Shown here: positions 26,638 to 35,288 of the stretch, one piece after another
Position numbering within the stretch: the stretch's first letter is position 1
Layout: each line of letters begins with the position of its first letter
Origin: Marinomonas profundimaris
GTDB taxonomy: Bacteria > Pseudomonadota > Gammaproteobacteria > Pseudomonadales > Marinomonadaceae
NCBI RefSeq assembly: GCF_000508165.1
Contig: NZ_AYOZ01000002.1
Location: 62,001 to 126,000, forward strand
Direction of reading: 5' to 3'
Length of the DNA stretch: 64,000 bases
The notes under the pieces: generated by a model
The model's input: the letters and a program-made list of their open reading frames with translations, nothing else
The model's database searches: none
What the model was told of the DNA's origin: nothing
Program-made: the position numbers and the translations under genes

Positions 26638-26667
26638 TAAAAAGCCAAACGATAAGTTTGGCTTTTT
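26638..26667 (+). terminator. Terminator after B2
   Basis: AAAGCCAAAC (26641-26650) pairs with GTTTGGCTTT (26656-26665) around GATAA. The arms are identical to those after B1, but the loop differs. It is followed by a T-rich stretch with a short direct repeat of TTATTGCCTATTTTT. Confidence 0.9.
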
Positions 26668-26694
26668 ATTGCCTATTTTTTTATTGCCTATTTT

Positions 26695-28116
26695 TTAATT
26701 CCCTTTTTCTTCGTCCAAATCCTCTTGTTTTTCCGCCTCTTTAATAACCTTAAACCACGACGCTGTGTTCTTAATCGCGGCTTTGTCATTATCAGCGGCT
26801 TCACTTTCCGCTCTTTTAATTAAATACTGTGCGGTTTTGTCTTTTCCTTGGCTAAAATCCAGCAGTGCTCGATAGTTCAATGCCATAGGCAAGTTACTTC
26901 TGGATTGAAAATATTGGATGTTTGCACGCCAAATTAAACGTTGCTCATAAAGATAATTCGACGAAATGTTAATGGGCTTTGATTGGGTGAGCTGTGCATG
27001 CAGCGTGGAAAACAAAATGCTTCTAGGGGCAATGTCGAGTTGATTATTAATAATACTGATCCCTTCATCTGTTTGACCCAATGCGGTATAGCTTAATGCT
27101 TGTAGGTAATCTGTAAATTGATTGCGTGACTCTAATTTACCTAAAAAGGAAAGCGAGCGCTCTGGAGACTGAACAAGATAGGAAAACAAGGCTTTTGCAA
27201 AGTTCTTTGCGTCGTTGTTTTGTATTTTTTGATCCAGATAAGTATAAGGTCTGTCTTCTAATCCCGCTCGATAGGCAAGTAAGGTTGCCCTAAAATAATC
27301 AAAGTTACTTTCTGTCAGGTTATTCAAGATAGTTTCTTTTGCGTCCGTACTAAAAGAATCCGATAAGCGTGAGTTCGGGAGCGGGTGAGTGGATAAAAAC
27401 TCCAGTTTTGGTCTGCCTAATGCTTGCTTGAAGAAAGCTTGAAACAGTTTTGTCATGCCTTCTGGCGCAATGCCAGCGTTGCTCAAATATTCTCGTCCAC
27501 GGCGATCTGCTTCTAATTCCTGATTTCGGCTGTAGGTTAGCGTATTTTCTGCTTGATTTGCTATCCCGCCCAACCAAAGTGCGGTCGTCGCATCGGAACC
27601 TGCACCGGCTAATGCCGCAGCGATGCCGGCTCCGAGCATGACCAGGGTTTTTTGGAGTTCTTCGCCCGAATGTTTTGTTTGTCGTTCATAATGTCGAAGG
27701 TCTAAATGGGCAACTTCATGAGAAAGTAAACCGAATAGCATGTCTTCACTGGTGATCATCTCCATGATATCGGAATAGATAAAAAGGTGGTTGCCAGGAA
27801 TGACAAAGGCATTGCTCTGAGAACTGTTCAATAGCGTCATTTCAACGGTTGTATTATAGAGGTCCGTTTGAGGAAGAATGTAAGATAGCGCTTCTTTTAG
27901 GTAATCGTACGCCGGTGGAAAATCGATCAATGCTCGGCTTCCATTCAGCTTCCTAAACCAATATTGTCCAAGTATGTAGGATGGATTAGAAAGTGCTCTT
28001 TCGTCTTTATTCGCTTCAAGATCGGGAATGCTAGCATGAGCTAAGTTCGTGAAAGTGCTTGTAAAAACAACAGCTAAGATGCTTAAGCTGGTTGTAACGT
28101 TTAAAAATAGTCTCAT
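26695..28116 (-). CDS. bepA: BepA-like periplasmic M48 metalloprotease with TPR domain
   Basis: The 473-residue protein has a signal peptide (ending near LAHA), an M48 zinc protease domain with SHEVAHLDLRH (ligands at about 133-137) and the downstream glutamate in NQELEADRRG, then a TPR-like helical half. This is the BepA/YfgC layout: a periplasmic chaperone/protease that assists and surveys outer-membrane protein assembly. I chose the ATG at 28116, because the longer start at 28134 would add MNICHI before the signal peptide. It is divergent from the TusA-like gene. Confidence 0.9.
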   Translation of the reverse strand: MRLFLNVTTSLSILAVVFTSTFTNLAHASIPDLEANKDERALSNPSYILGQYWFRKLNGSRALIDFPPAYDYLKEALSYILPQTDLYNTTVEMTLLNSSQSNAFVIPGNHLFIYSDIMEMITSEDMLFGLLSHEVAHLDLRHYERQTKHSGEELQKTLVMLGAGIAAALAGAGSDATTALWLGGIANQAENTLTYSRNQELEADRRGREYLSNAGIAPEGMTKLFQAFFKQALGRPKLEFLSTHPLPNSRLSDSFSTDAKETILNNLTESNFDYFRATLLAYRAGLEDRPYTYLDQKIQNNDAKNFAKALFSYLVQSPERSLSFLGKLESRNQFTDYLQALSYTALGQTDEGISIINNQLDIAPRSILFSTLHAQLTQSKPINISSNYLYEQRLIWRANIQYFQSRSNLPMALNYRALLDFSQGKDKTAQYLIKRAESEAADNDKAAIKNTASWFKVIKEAEKQEDLDEEKGN

Positions 28117-28164
28117 AATATGGCAAATATTCATTTGTTAAAAAAGCATCGGGTAAATTATAAA

Positions 28165-28410
28165 ATGACGATCAATAAAGGCGATCAGTATGACGTAATC
28201 TTGGATGCAAGAGAAGATCGCTGCCCAATGCCTTTGCTTAAGACCAAAATGGCGTTAAGTAAAATGGCAGTAGGCGAGTGTTTATGTGTTACAACATGTG
28301 ACGCAGGCTCGTTAAAAGATATTCCTCAATACGTTGCTTTGGTTGGGCTTTCTTTGCTGTTAAAGCGCGAAGATGGCGATGTTTATACCTTTGTAATTCA
28401 AAAAAGTTAA
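28165..28410 (+). CDS. TusA-family sulfurtransferase-like protein
   Basis: The 81-residue protein has the TusA/SirA signature DAREDRCPMPLLKTKMAL, with the active cysteine in CPxP, and a two-layer alpha/beta fold. TusA-type proteins pass persulfide sulfur to partners such as those of tRNA thiolation or molybdenum cofactor metabolism. I chose the ATG at 28165; an earlier start at 28120 would overlap the bepA start region. The gene is followed 12 nt later by a transporter gene and is probably co-transcribed. Confidence 0.9.
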   Translation: MTINKGDQYDVILDAREDRCPMPLLKTKMALSKMAVGECLCVTTCDAGSLKDIPQYVALVGLSLLLKREDGDVYTFVIQKS

Positions 28411-28422
28411 CACGGACTCGAT

Positions 28423-29484
28423 ATGTTTAAAATTGTTGATACGCTGATTAAACGCTATTTTTCAAATGAAGAAGTGGTTGTCTTTCTTCTCTTTTTGATT
28501 GCGACCCTTTGTGTTCTGGTCTTTTGGGGGGGAATCTTAGCGCCTATATTGATTGCGATTGTCTTGGCTTTTCTTTTACAAGGTCTTGTGGATCGATTAC
28601 AACGGCTCGGACTTGGGCATGTATTGTCTGTGTTTCTCGTCTTTTTTACGTTCTTGAGCGCATGCGGTGTGTTCATTGGTGTGATGGTGCCCATTATTTG
28701 GCGTCAAGCGGTTCGCTTTGTGCAAGATGTCCCGCGAATGTTTACTGTCATTCGAGACGAGGTGCAGCAGTTCGCAGATGGGCACAGTGAATTGGTGAGT
28801 CAATCGGCTATAAATGAACTAACAAATTCATTAGCAAATGAGTCTGCTAATCTTGGACAATGGTTAGTGTCATTTTCTTTATCGAGTATTCCTTCTTTGT
28901 TTTCATTGGTTATTTATTTGGTGTTAGTGCCTCTAGTTATGTTTTTTTTGCTAAAAGACCAAGAACGAATTCTAAGCTATTTGACCTCTTGGCTCCCAAA
29001 AGAAAGAAGGATGATGCGAAATATTGCTCATGAAATGAATGATCAAATCGCAAACTATATACGTGGGAAGTTTATTGAAATGCTGGTTGTGGGTGCAGTA
29101 ACCTACATTGTTTTTATCGCTTTTGGGTTGAAGTATGCAGAATTGTTAGCCTTGTTAGTGGGGCTTTCAGTGTTGATACCTTATATTGGTGCCGCTGCCG
29201 TCACCATTCCTGTGGTGTTGGTGGCATTCTATCAGTATGGAACTCAGAGTGAATTTATCTATGTTGTTGTCGCGTACTTAATTGTTCAAGCATTAGATGG
29301 CAATGTATTAGTGCCGCTGCTGTTTTCAGAAGCCGTGAACTTGCATCCACTGGCAATTATTGTTGCTGTGTTATTTTTTGGTGGAATATGGGGCTTTTGG
29401 GGGATCTTTTTTGCGATTCCTTTAGCGACCTTAGTGAAAGCCATTATTAATGCGTGGCCTAATCAAGAGCAGCTGGCGCAATAG
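28423..29484 (+). CDS. AI-2E family (PerM-like) membrane transporter
   Basis: This 353-residue inner-membrane protein has about seven or eight helices and the family pattern: LAPILIAIVLAFLLQGLVD, a soluble middle region, LVPLVMFFLLKDQERIL, a conserved YIRGKFIEMLVVG and ALLVGLSVLIPYIGAAA. AI-2E-family proteins include permeases for autoinducer-2, Na+/H+ antiporters and others, so the substrate is open. It follows the TusA-like gene and is closed by a bidirectional terminator. Confidence 0.93.
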   Translation: MFKIVDTLIKRYFSNEEVVVFLLFLIATLCVLVFWGGILAPILIAIVLAFLLQGLVDRLQRLGLGHVLSVFLVFFTFLSACGVFIGVMVPIIWRQAVRFVQDVPRMFTVIRDEVQQFADGHSELVSQSAINELTNSLANESANLGQWLVSFSLSSIPSLFSLVIYLVLVPLVMFFLLKDQERILSYLTSWLPKERRMMRNIAHEMNDQIANYIRGKFIEMLVVGAVTYIVFIAFGLKYAELLALLVGLSVLIPYIGAAAVTIPVVLVAFYQYGTQSEFIYVVVAYLIVQALDGNVLVPLLFSEAVNLHPLAIIVAVLFFGGIWGFWGIFFAIPLATLVKAIINAWPNQEQLAQ

Positions 29485-29546
29485 AGTCAAGGTGTTGTGG
29501 TTGAGCGTTACAGCCTTTCACGATAAATAAAATAAGATAATGATCA

Positions 29547-29586
29547 AAATGCCCGCTTTTACATGGTTAAAAGCGGGCATTTTTAT
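29547..29586. terminator. Bidirectional terminator
   Basis: AAATGCCCGCTTTT (29547-29560) pairs perfectly with AAAAGCGGGCATTT (29569-29582), shared by the converging transporter and alpha-glucosidase genes. Confidence 0.93.
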
Positions 29587-31212
29587 TTAGCAAGAAACCG
29601 TGGCGAGTAAAATACTGTATGAGGGAAGGACGACGGTATTACCGTCTACATAGCCGCTTTGAATGGCTTCTGGCAAGGTTAATGCGAGCAACGATAACTC
29701 CACGGGAAATATTTTATCTTGGTTTGCCGTGTTGATTGCGACATAAAGACATTTGCCCTTAAAACGACGTAAAAAGGTGAGCGTTGTTTCATCGTTGTAT
29801 AAGAACTCGATTTCGCCATGTCGCAGTTCAGGATGATTGCGTCTAACATGTAAGAAATCTCTATAAGCATGTAAAACGGAGTGGCGATTCCATTCTTGTT
29901 CACTGACTGCAAGGGCGCGCTGTTCTTCTGCAATGGGTAGCCAAGGTTGGGCGGATTCCGTAAAACCACCTAATGCCTCATTCGTCCATGGAAGGGGGGT
30001 TCGACAACCATCCCTGCCTTTAAACTCTGGCCAAAAAGCAATACCGAAAGGGTCTACTAATTGGTCAAATGATAGTTCCGCTTCAATAAGCCCTAATTCT
30101 TCTCCTTGGTATAAACACACGCTGCCACGCAATGTTAATAGCATGGCCATGTATATTTTGCTTTTGGCGGCCGTGTCATGGTTTTTTCCCCAACGCGTTG
30201 CTACTCGTTCAACATCATGATTCCCAATTGACCAACATGGCCAGCCATCACCTAATCCTGCTTCAATGGTTTCCATTGTTTCACGGATATGATTCATCGA
30301 GGAATCGTGTGTTAGTAAATCGAACGAATAACACATGTGAAGCTTGTCGTTCCCTTGAGTGTAAGCGGCCATGGTTTCTAGTGAAAAATCACATCCGACT
30401 TCACCGACGGTGGTGGTATTTCGATATTCATCGAGCAAGCGCCTTAAGCGCTGCAAAAACGGAATGTTCTCAGGACGGGATTTATCGTATATGTGGAATT
30501 GATAAGCATAAGGATTGTCTAGGCGAACCCCAATACTGCCTTCTACGACGTCTTTTTTCGGAGGATTATCCCGTAATTCGGTATCGTGATAATAATAATT
30601 TGCGGTGTCTAACCTAAAGCCATCGACACCTCGCGTTAACCAAAATTCGACGGTATTTAGTAATGCATCAACGACGTCTGGATTATGAAAATTCAAATCG
30701 GGCTGACTGTCCAAAAAATTATGCAAATAATACTGTCTTCGCCGACTGTCCCAGCGCCATGCTGGACCACCAAATACCGACAGCCAGTTATTGGGAACGG
30801 TGCCATCGGGTTTAGCGTCAGCCCAAATGTACCAATCTGCTTTGTCGTTATCATGATTTTGACGAGACTCTACAAACCATGGGTGTTGATCGGAACTGTG
30901 GTTAAGTACTTGGTCAATCATGACTTTTAGGCCATGTTTGTGTGCAGATTCAATGAGCTGATCGAAATCGTTTAGTGTGCCAAAAATAGGATCGACATCG
31001 CAGTAATCTGAGACATCGTAGCCAAAATCCTTCATGGGCGAGGTGAAAAAAGGCGACAACCAAATGGCATCAACTCCTAATGAGGCAATGTAATCCATTT
31101 TCGCTGTCACACCGGGCAAATCACCAATGCCATCGTTGTTTGAATCGAAAAAACTGCGAGGATAAACTTGATAAATTACCGCACCGCGCCACCATTCTAG
31201 TTCGTCAGTCAT
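29587..31212 (-). CDS. GH13 alpha-glucosidase
   Basis: The 541-residue cytosolic enzyme has the GH13 regions: VYPRSFFDSNNDGIGDL, then MIDQVLNHSS, nucleophile D202 (GFRLDTANYY), acid/base E271 (VGEVGCD) and D333 (GNHDVER). It resembles alpha-glucosidases/oligo-1,6-glucosidases acting on short alpha-glucosides. The start at 31212 is preceded by GAGG at the right distance, whereas the frame extends to 31290 without a good site. No sugar transporter or regulator gene is adjacent, so its regulation is unknown. Confidence 0.93.
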   Translation of the reverse strand: MTDELEWWRGAVIYQVYPRSFFDSNNDGIGDLPGVTAKMDYIASLGVDAIWLSPFFTSPMKDFGYDVSDYCDVDPIFGTLNDFDQLIESAHKHGLKVMIDQVLNHSSDQHPWFVESRQNHDNDKADWYIWADAKPDGTVPNNWLSVFGGPAWRWDSRRRQYYLHNFLDSQPDLNFHNPDVVDALLNTVEFWLTRGVDGFRLDTANYYYHDTELRDNPPKKDVVEGSIGVRLDNPYAYQFHIYDKSRPENIPFLQRLRRLLDEYRNTTTVGEVGCDFSLETMAAYTQGNDKLHMCYSFDLLTHDSSMNHIRETMETIEAGLGDGWPCWSIGNHDVERVATRWGKNHDTAAKSKIYMAMLLTLRGSVCLYQGEELGLIEAELSFDQLVDPFGIAFWPEFKGRDGCRTPLPWTNEALGGFTESAQPWLPIAEEQRALAVSEQEWNRHSVLHAYRDFLHVRRNHPELRHGEIEFLYNDETTLTFLRRFKGKCLYVAINTANQDKIFPVELSLLALTLPEAIQSGYVDGNTVVLPSYSILLATVSC

Positions 31213-31471
31213 GTATGCCTCGCTATATAAGAAGTATTTAGTTTGAACTCCTAAATTCAGATAATAAGTTGCTGTTGTTGAACTAGTCAAATGATTGCGT
31301 TTTTAACTCATAAACTTAGCCAAAAAGAAACACTCTCTCTTAGAAAAAAGTGACGTTTTACACTTCTATCATTCGAATGCTTTCAATAAAAATATGTTAT
31401 GATTTAACAACTTAGTAAATTTTAGGATTTTTACTAAACTTTACTAGGTAATTTGAATTGTTTAAATCATA

Positions 31472-31487
31472 CTGTACGAATATACAG
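31472..31487 (+). promoter_or_regulatory. LexA (SOS) box of the umuD-like gene
   Basis: CTGT-acgaatat-ACAG matches the gammaproteobacterial LexA consensus CTGT-N8-ACAG exactly. It lies 15 nt before the ATG at 31503, so LexA would block both the promoter and early transcription. Confidence 0.85.
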
Positions 31488-31502
31488 TTAGAGTGTTTTT
31501 AT

Positions 31503-31961
31503 ATGCGCGTTTCGTACCTTGGCTCTTCAGAGTCTTCTGCTTTTATTGCGGCAAACAGTGTTCTAATTCCTCTTAATTCAGAGTTAACTGAACCTACCCC
31601 TTTAAGTAATAAGTCATCCAAAGACAAAGCATTGGATCTAAATACTTTATGTGTTCAAAACCCCACATCGACTTTTTTTATGCGTGCTCAAGGTGAGCCA
31701 ATAGAGTCTGTTGATATTCAATCTGGGGATGTGTTGGTGGCAGACCGTTCTTTAACGGCACGTCATGGTGACATAGTGATTGCTTACGAGCATGGGAAAA
31801 TGTCGGTCATGATTTTGACGTTAAAGCCAGATGTGTTGCTTCGCCCGAAAAACAAAGCGTATTCCGCAAAGGCGGCTCCGGTTGTCGAGTCAGAAGCGTC
31901 TAGTTTGGAAGTGTTTGGTGTAGTCACCAGTGTGGTTCGTCAGTTGGACCGTGGAGAATAG
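31503..31961 (+). CDS. UmuD-like S24 protein lacking catalytic residues
   Basis: This 152-residue protein is clearly a paralogue of the umuD at 62716 (shared MRV.YLG.SES.AFIAANSV.IPL, SGDVLV.DRSLTARHGDIVIA, LKP.VLLRPKNKAY). The S24 catalytic serine is absent: the GDSM position reads GEPI, with P66. The catalytic lysine is also lost (SVMILTLKP, M103). The A-G cleavage site is gone as well (TEPTPLSN instead of SAGFPSPA). It therefore cannot self-cleave but probably keeps the dimer fold. No umuC follows. The reading frame is intact and LexA-boxed, so it may act as a UmuD regulator or decoy. The start at 31503 matches the paralogue, and the longer frame would cover the LexA box. Confidence 0.88.
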   Translation: MRVSYLGSSESSAFIAANSVLIPLNSELTEPTPLSNKSSKDKALDLNTLCVQNPTSTFFMRAQGEPIESVDIQSGDVLVADRSLTARHGDIVIAYEHGKMSVMILTLKPDVLLRPKNKAYSAKAAPVVESEASSLEVFGVVTSVVRQLDRGE

Positions 31962-31974
31962 CGTTTTACACCGC

Positions 31975-32011
31975 AAAAAAACGCCTTTCATTACTAAATA
32001 ATGAAAGGCGT
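31975..32011 (-). terminator. Terminator of the DUF1127 gene
   Basis: ACGCCTTTCATTA (31981-31993) pairs with TAATGAAAGGCGT (31999-32011). The A-run at 31975-31980 becomes a U-run on the minus strand. Transcripts from the umuD-like gene also meet this hairpin. Confidence 0.85.
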
Positions 32012-32073
32012 GTTGGGCCATCAGGCCTCGTATTTTACCGTCACTTTAGAGTCCTCTAAACGTGACGATCAAA

Positions 32074-32289
32074 TTACCCGTCGCTCGGTTGTTCTCCCGG
32101 CGGGATTTGAGTGTTTCCTTTTACTTCATTCTCAATGTCTTTGTTACCAGCCAATGGACGAATGTGTCCGTTATCACGATGAAAACCAATGTCTTTTAAA
32201 TAATGATCGTCAAGCTGACGAAATATTTGGTTGGTTCGACGGTTTTCGAAATATTCTTTAGCGGCATTGAATAGGGCAATGATACTCAT
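32074..32289 (-). CDS. DUF1127 small protein
   Basis: The 71-residue basic protein contains the DUF1127 core (NQIFRQLDDHYLKDIGFHRD, about residues 23-42), with an Arg-rich lead and an acidic proline-containing tail. DUF1127 proteins are small regulators in proteobacteria; some bind RNA or affect phosphate and carbon metabolism, but no role can be assigned here. The start at 32289 is preceded by GGAGAAC. A short leader ORF and a hairpin lie upstream. Confidence 0.88.
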   Translation of the reverse strand: MSIIALFNAAKEYFENRRTNQIFRQLDDHYLKDIGFHRDNGHIRPLAGNKDIENEVKGNTQIPPGEQPSDG

Positions 32290-32344
32290 AAGTGTTCTCC
32301 AAATTAATGTTTTTTGGCGGAACTTACGAGGTTTTAACAGAGGT

Positions 32345-32365
32345 GACCGCGTAAATTCCGCGGTC
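32345..32365 (-). promoter_or_regulatory. Stem-loop between leader ORF and DUF1127 gene
   Basis: GACCGCG (32345-32351) pairs with CGCGGTC (32359-32365) around a 7-nt loop. It lies 10 nt after the leader ORF stop in transcript direction and has no U-run. Confidence 0.55.
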
Positions 32366-32374
32366 AATGGTGTA

Positions 32375-32470
32375 TTACACAGGCATTGAACGCGTGGACA
32401 AAGTTGAGCGTACTCGTGAATAACAAGTCGTCAACGAAGAAGCAATATGATTCATAATGGATGTGTTCAT
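32375..32470 (-). CDS. Possible 31-residue leader peptide upstream of DUF1127 gene
   Basis: ATG at 32470 follows a strong site AAGGAGAAG at good distance. It encodes MNTSIMNHIASSLTTCYSRV plus 11 more residues, ending at a TAA (32375-32377). The peptide is rich in Ser, Thr and Arg and has no membrane segment. Its place before a hairpin and the DUF1127 gene recalls translation-coupled leader control. No homologue is recognised. The ribosome-binding site is the main support. Confidence 0.5.
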   Translation of the reverse strand: MNTSIMNHIASSLTTCYSRVRSTLSTRSMPV

Positions 32471-32726
32471 GTGGCTTCTCCTTAATCTTTGTTTGGAATT
32501 CAATTGTGTAATTTTTGCTCGTTGAGCCACTTGATTCTTCCTTTATTAGTTGGCTATGTCAATTAATTATATGAAAAGAACCAATTGTTTTATGGCTGAC
32601 TGGATTTTTTTATGGCGCTGAGAAAAAACAGGGGTACGTGATGATATTGTGCGCGTATTTTACTGTACAATTCGTCGCGAATTTATTTGTCCTTTTCTTG
32701 TATTTAATAAGTGTAGTAAGTGACCC

Positions 32727-33281
32727 ATGGCGACAAAAGCAACAGTGTATAAAGCATCGGTTCAAGTGTCCGATATGGACCGAAATCATTACCAAGGTTA
32801 TGACTTGACCTTGGCGTTACACCCTTCTGAAACCGAAGAGCGCATGATGGTTCGCTTAGCGGCTTTTGCTTTATTGGCAGACGAAAAAGAAGGCGGCGAA
32901 CAATTGAGTTTTACCAAAGGCATTAGCACCGAAGATGAGCCAGATTTATGGCAAAAAAATTATTCTGATGAAGTGTTACTTTGGGTGGAATTAGGTCAGC
33001 CAGATGAAAAACGCCTGCGCAAAGCATGCGGTCGAGCTCAACAAGTCGTTGTCGTAAATTACAATGACAAATCCGACATTTGGTGGGAACAGAACAAAGG
33101 CAAGAACAGCCGTTTTAACAACATGCGCGTATTGCAATTTCCTGAATCTCAAGTGCAAGCCTTGGCGAAAATCTGTACGCGTTCTATGCAATTGAACGTG
33201 ACGATTCAAGACAACGAAATGTGGATTTCTGGTGAGCTAGGCGAGTGCCAATTAACACCCATGTGGCGAGGCGAGCAATAA
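32727..33281 (+). CDS. yaeQ: YaeQ family protein
   Basis: The 184-residue protein fits YaeQ in length and sequence: ATKATVYKASVQVSDMDRNH at the start, TEERMMVRLAAFALLAD, STEDEPDLWQKN and VELGQPDEKRLRKACGRAQ. The fold is related to PD-(D/E)XK nucleases. The molecular function is not established; enterobacterial YaeQ was once linked to transcription antitermination. It stands alone on the plus strand. Confidence 0.94.
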   Translation: MATKATVYKASVQVSDMDRNHYQGYDLTLALHPSETEERMMVRLAAFALLADEKEGGEQLSFTKGISTEDEPDLWQKNYSDEVLLWVELGQPDEKRLRKACGRAQQVVVVNYNDKSDIWWEQNKGKNSRFNNMRVLQFPESQVQALAKICTRSMQLNVTIQDNEMWISGELGECQLTPMWRGEQ

Positions 33282-33314
33282 GCACACATCGCACAGGGTA
33301 TTGGGCCAATAACA

Positions 33315-34058
33315 TTAAGCTTTATGAAGTGTTCGCTGAAAAAAGGCCACGGCTTTGTTGTAGCATTCTAGGGCGAGGGCTGGGTCGTAACGATCGCCTT
33401 CGTCACGCATGAAGGCGTGTTGGCCGTTAAATTCATGCCATGTAAATAAGCGATCCGTGTCGATTAATTGTTGGTAAATTTTCTGACGACCTTCGGTAGA
33501 AACATGCGGATCTTGCTTGCCCCATACCATCACCAATTCCCCTTGAATGTCCTCGGTTCGAGTGAAGGAGTCATTGCCTTCTTCGCAAGGAATTGTGTTG
33601 GAATGAATGTCGGTTGCATAAAGGCAGAAGGTTGATTGAATGCAAGGATTCAATGCCGCTCGATACGCCAAATGGCCGCCTAAGCAAACACCCATCGCAC
33701 CAAATTGCCCTGTGCAGTATTCTTCCTGATCGAAATAACCGATCATCGCGACAGTGTCGCTGTCATGCGCTTCCAATGTTTTCGTAAATTTGTCCGCGTT
33801 GCCTTTGTCTTTGCCTGCGTCATCGTAACCTAACACCGTGCCAATAGGGTTAAGCTCATGGAAGACTTCTGGCACAATCACCACAAAACCGTGACCCGCC
33901 ATAATGGCCGCAGAGCGCGCTATGGGTGCTGTTTGTTGGAAAATTTCAGAATAAAAGAAGATACAAGGAAAGCGACCTTCCGCTTCAGGACGGTAAACAG
34001 TGCAGCGCATGACGCCAGTTGGCGTGTTAATATCTTGATCGTGTCGTTGGATGATCAT
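33315..34058 (-). CDS. Dienelactone hydrolase-family protein
   Basis: The 247-residue alpha/beta hydrolase has the cysteine nucleophile elbow GVCLGG (C125), an aspartate in WGKQDPHVS and the histidine in FNGQHAFMRDE, as in carboxymethylenebutenolidase-like enzymes. The substrate is unknown; such proteins often cleave lactones or esters. The ATG at 34058 has AAGGAAAA in front and gives the family length; the frame extends to 34127 but without a site. Confidence 0.9.
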   Translation of the reverse strand: MIIQRHDQDINTPTGVMRCTVYRPEAEGRFPCIFFYSEIFQQTAPIARSAAIMAGHGFVVIVPEVFHELNPIGTVLGYDDAGKDKGNADKFTKTLEAHDSDTVAMIGYFDQEEYCTGQFGAMGVCLGGHLAYRAALNPCIQSTFCLYATDIHSNTIPCEEGNDSFTRTEDIQGELVMVWGKQDPHVSTEGRQKIYQQLIDTDRLFTWHEFNGQHAFMRDEGDRYDPALALECYNKAVAFFQRTLHKA

Positions 34059-34178
34059 GGTTTTCCTTAAAGCAATTTGTAATTTTCCTACATGATATTC
34101 GACCCAAGTCCGATGAGCCAGTCGCAAATGTTAAATAGACACAAACACCAATACTAAACAGACGAGAAAAAAAAATCC

Positions 34179-35288
34179 GTGCGAATTTTATTGATCAGCG
34201 CTTACGAAGCAAGCAGCCATAAAGCTTGGGCGAACACGTTAATGAATGGCCTAAGTGAACACCGCTGGTCTTATTTGTCACTGCCTGCTCGGCATTTTGC
34301 GTGGCGCATTCGTGGTAACGCCATGAGTTTTGCGTTCGACCCTAAGTTTAAATCAATATTAGAGCAGCCCTATGACTTGGTGATTGCCACGTCTATGACG
34401 GATTGCGTCGGTTTAAAAGCCTTCTGTCCCGACTTACAAAATATCCCGTGGTTGCTGTATTTCCATGAGAATCAATTCGCGTATCCCGCCAGCGATAAGC
34501 AGCAAGGTTTGATCGAAATGCAAATGGTAACCTTGTACAGTGCGTTAGCAGCCAACGTGTGTGTGTTTAACAGTCAGTTCAATAAAGACTCTTTTTTCGA
34601 TGGTGCGCGCGCGTTACTGAAAAAACTCCCAGACTACGTTTCGCCAGATTGGTTAATCGATACCGAAGAAAAAGCGCGTGTCTTGCCGGTTCCGTTGGAC
34701 ATTCCGTTGTTAGCCATAAAAGAAAAAGCGAGCCCAGTAAACGCCAGCGAAAAAACACGCCCCATTAAGCTGGTTTGGTCTGCACGTTGGGAATTCGACA
34801 AAGGACCGGATCGATTATTGGCCATTTTAGAAGAATTAGAGCGCCGTGAACTGACTTATGAAATCGACATTCTTGGTGAGCAGTTCCGATCCACACCAAA
34901 AGAGTTTGAGCAAATACAATCCCGTTTTTCACACCGCATTACGCAATTTGGCTTCGCGGAAAGTCGTACCGATTACTTGGCTTTTTTGGCGAATGCCGAC
35001 TTTGTACTGTCTACTGCATTGCATGAATTTCAGGGGATTGCGGTGTTGGAAGCCGTTGCCATGGGGTGCGTGCCCGTCTTGCCAAATCGACAAGTTTATC
35101 CAGACCTTTTTGGTGACCATTATTTGTACACAAGTGACCTTAAAAATAGATCTTCCGAAGCCGCTTCCGCCGTTGATCTCATTGTTACATTGCTGGCAAA
35201 TGACGCAAACGCCCCGACGGTCCAGTCTTATTTATCGGACACGCTGTTGCCGCGGTATGATGCTTTGATTAAAACACAGCTCAGCTAA
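34179..35288 (+). CDS. tRNA-queuosine alpha-mannosyltransferase-type glycosyltransferase (DUF3524)
   Basis: The 369-residue cytosolic GT4-like protein opens with the DUF3524 pattern MRILLISAYEASSHKAWANT, ALPARHFAWRIRGNAMSFA-like residues and WLLYFHENQFAYP. It has a C-terminal nucleotide-sugar half (HEFQGIAVLEAVAMGCVPVL). DUF3524 proteins include GTDC1/QTMAN, which mannosylates queuosine on tRNA-Asp; that role in this bacterium is inference. The start is GTG at 34179. A queD-like gene sits elsewhere in the window (54671). Confidence 0.85.
   Translation: MRILLISAYEASSHKAWANTLMNGLSEHRWSYLSLPARHFAWRIRGNAMSFAFDPKFKSILEQPYDLVIATSMTDCVGLKAFCPDLQNIPWLLYFHENQFAYPASDKQQGLIEMQMVTLYSALAANVCVFNSQFNKDSFFDGARALLKKLPDYVSPDWLIDTEEKARVLPVPLDIPLLAIKEKASPVNASEKTRPIKLVWSARWEFDKGPDRLLAILEELERRELTYEIDILGEQFRSTPKEFEQIQSRFSHRITQFGFAESRTDYLAFLANADFVLSTALHEFQGIAVLEAVAMGCVPVLPNRQVYPDLFGDHYLYTSDLKNRSSEAASAVDLIVTLLANDANAPTVQSYLSDTLLPRYDALIKTQLS

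Larger units (their letters stand above)
25876..26670 (+). repeat. Second copy of the ~0.8-kb duplicated unit
   Basis: This copy holds the dyad (25909-25933), gene A2, gene B2 and a terminator, in the same order and spacing as the first. The 250 bp between copies (25626-25875) is AT-rich and has no counterpart. Confidence 0.85.
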
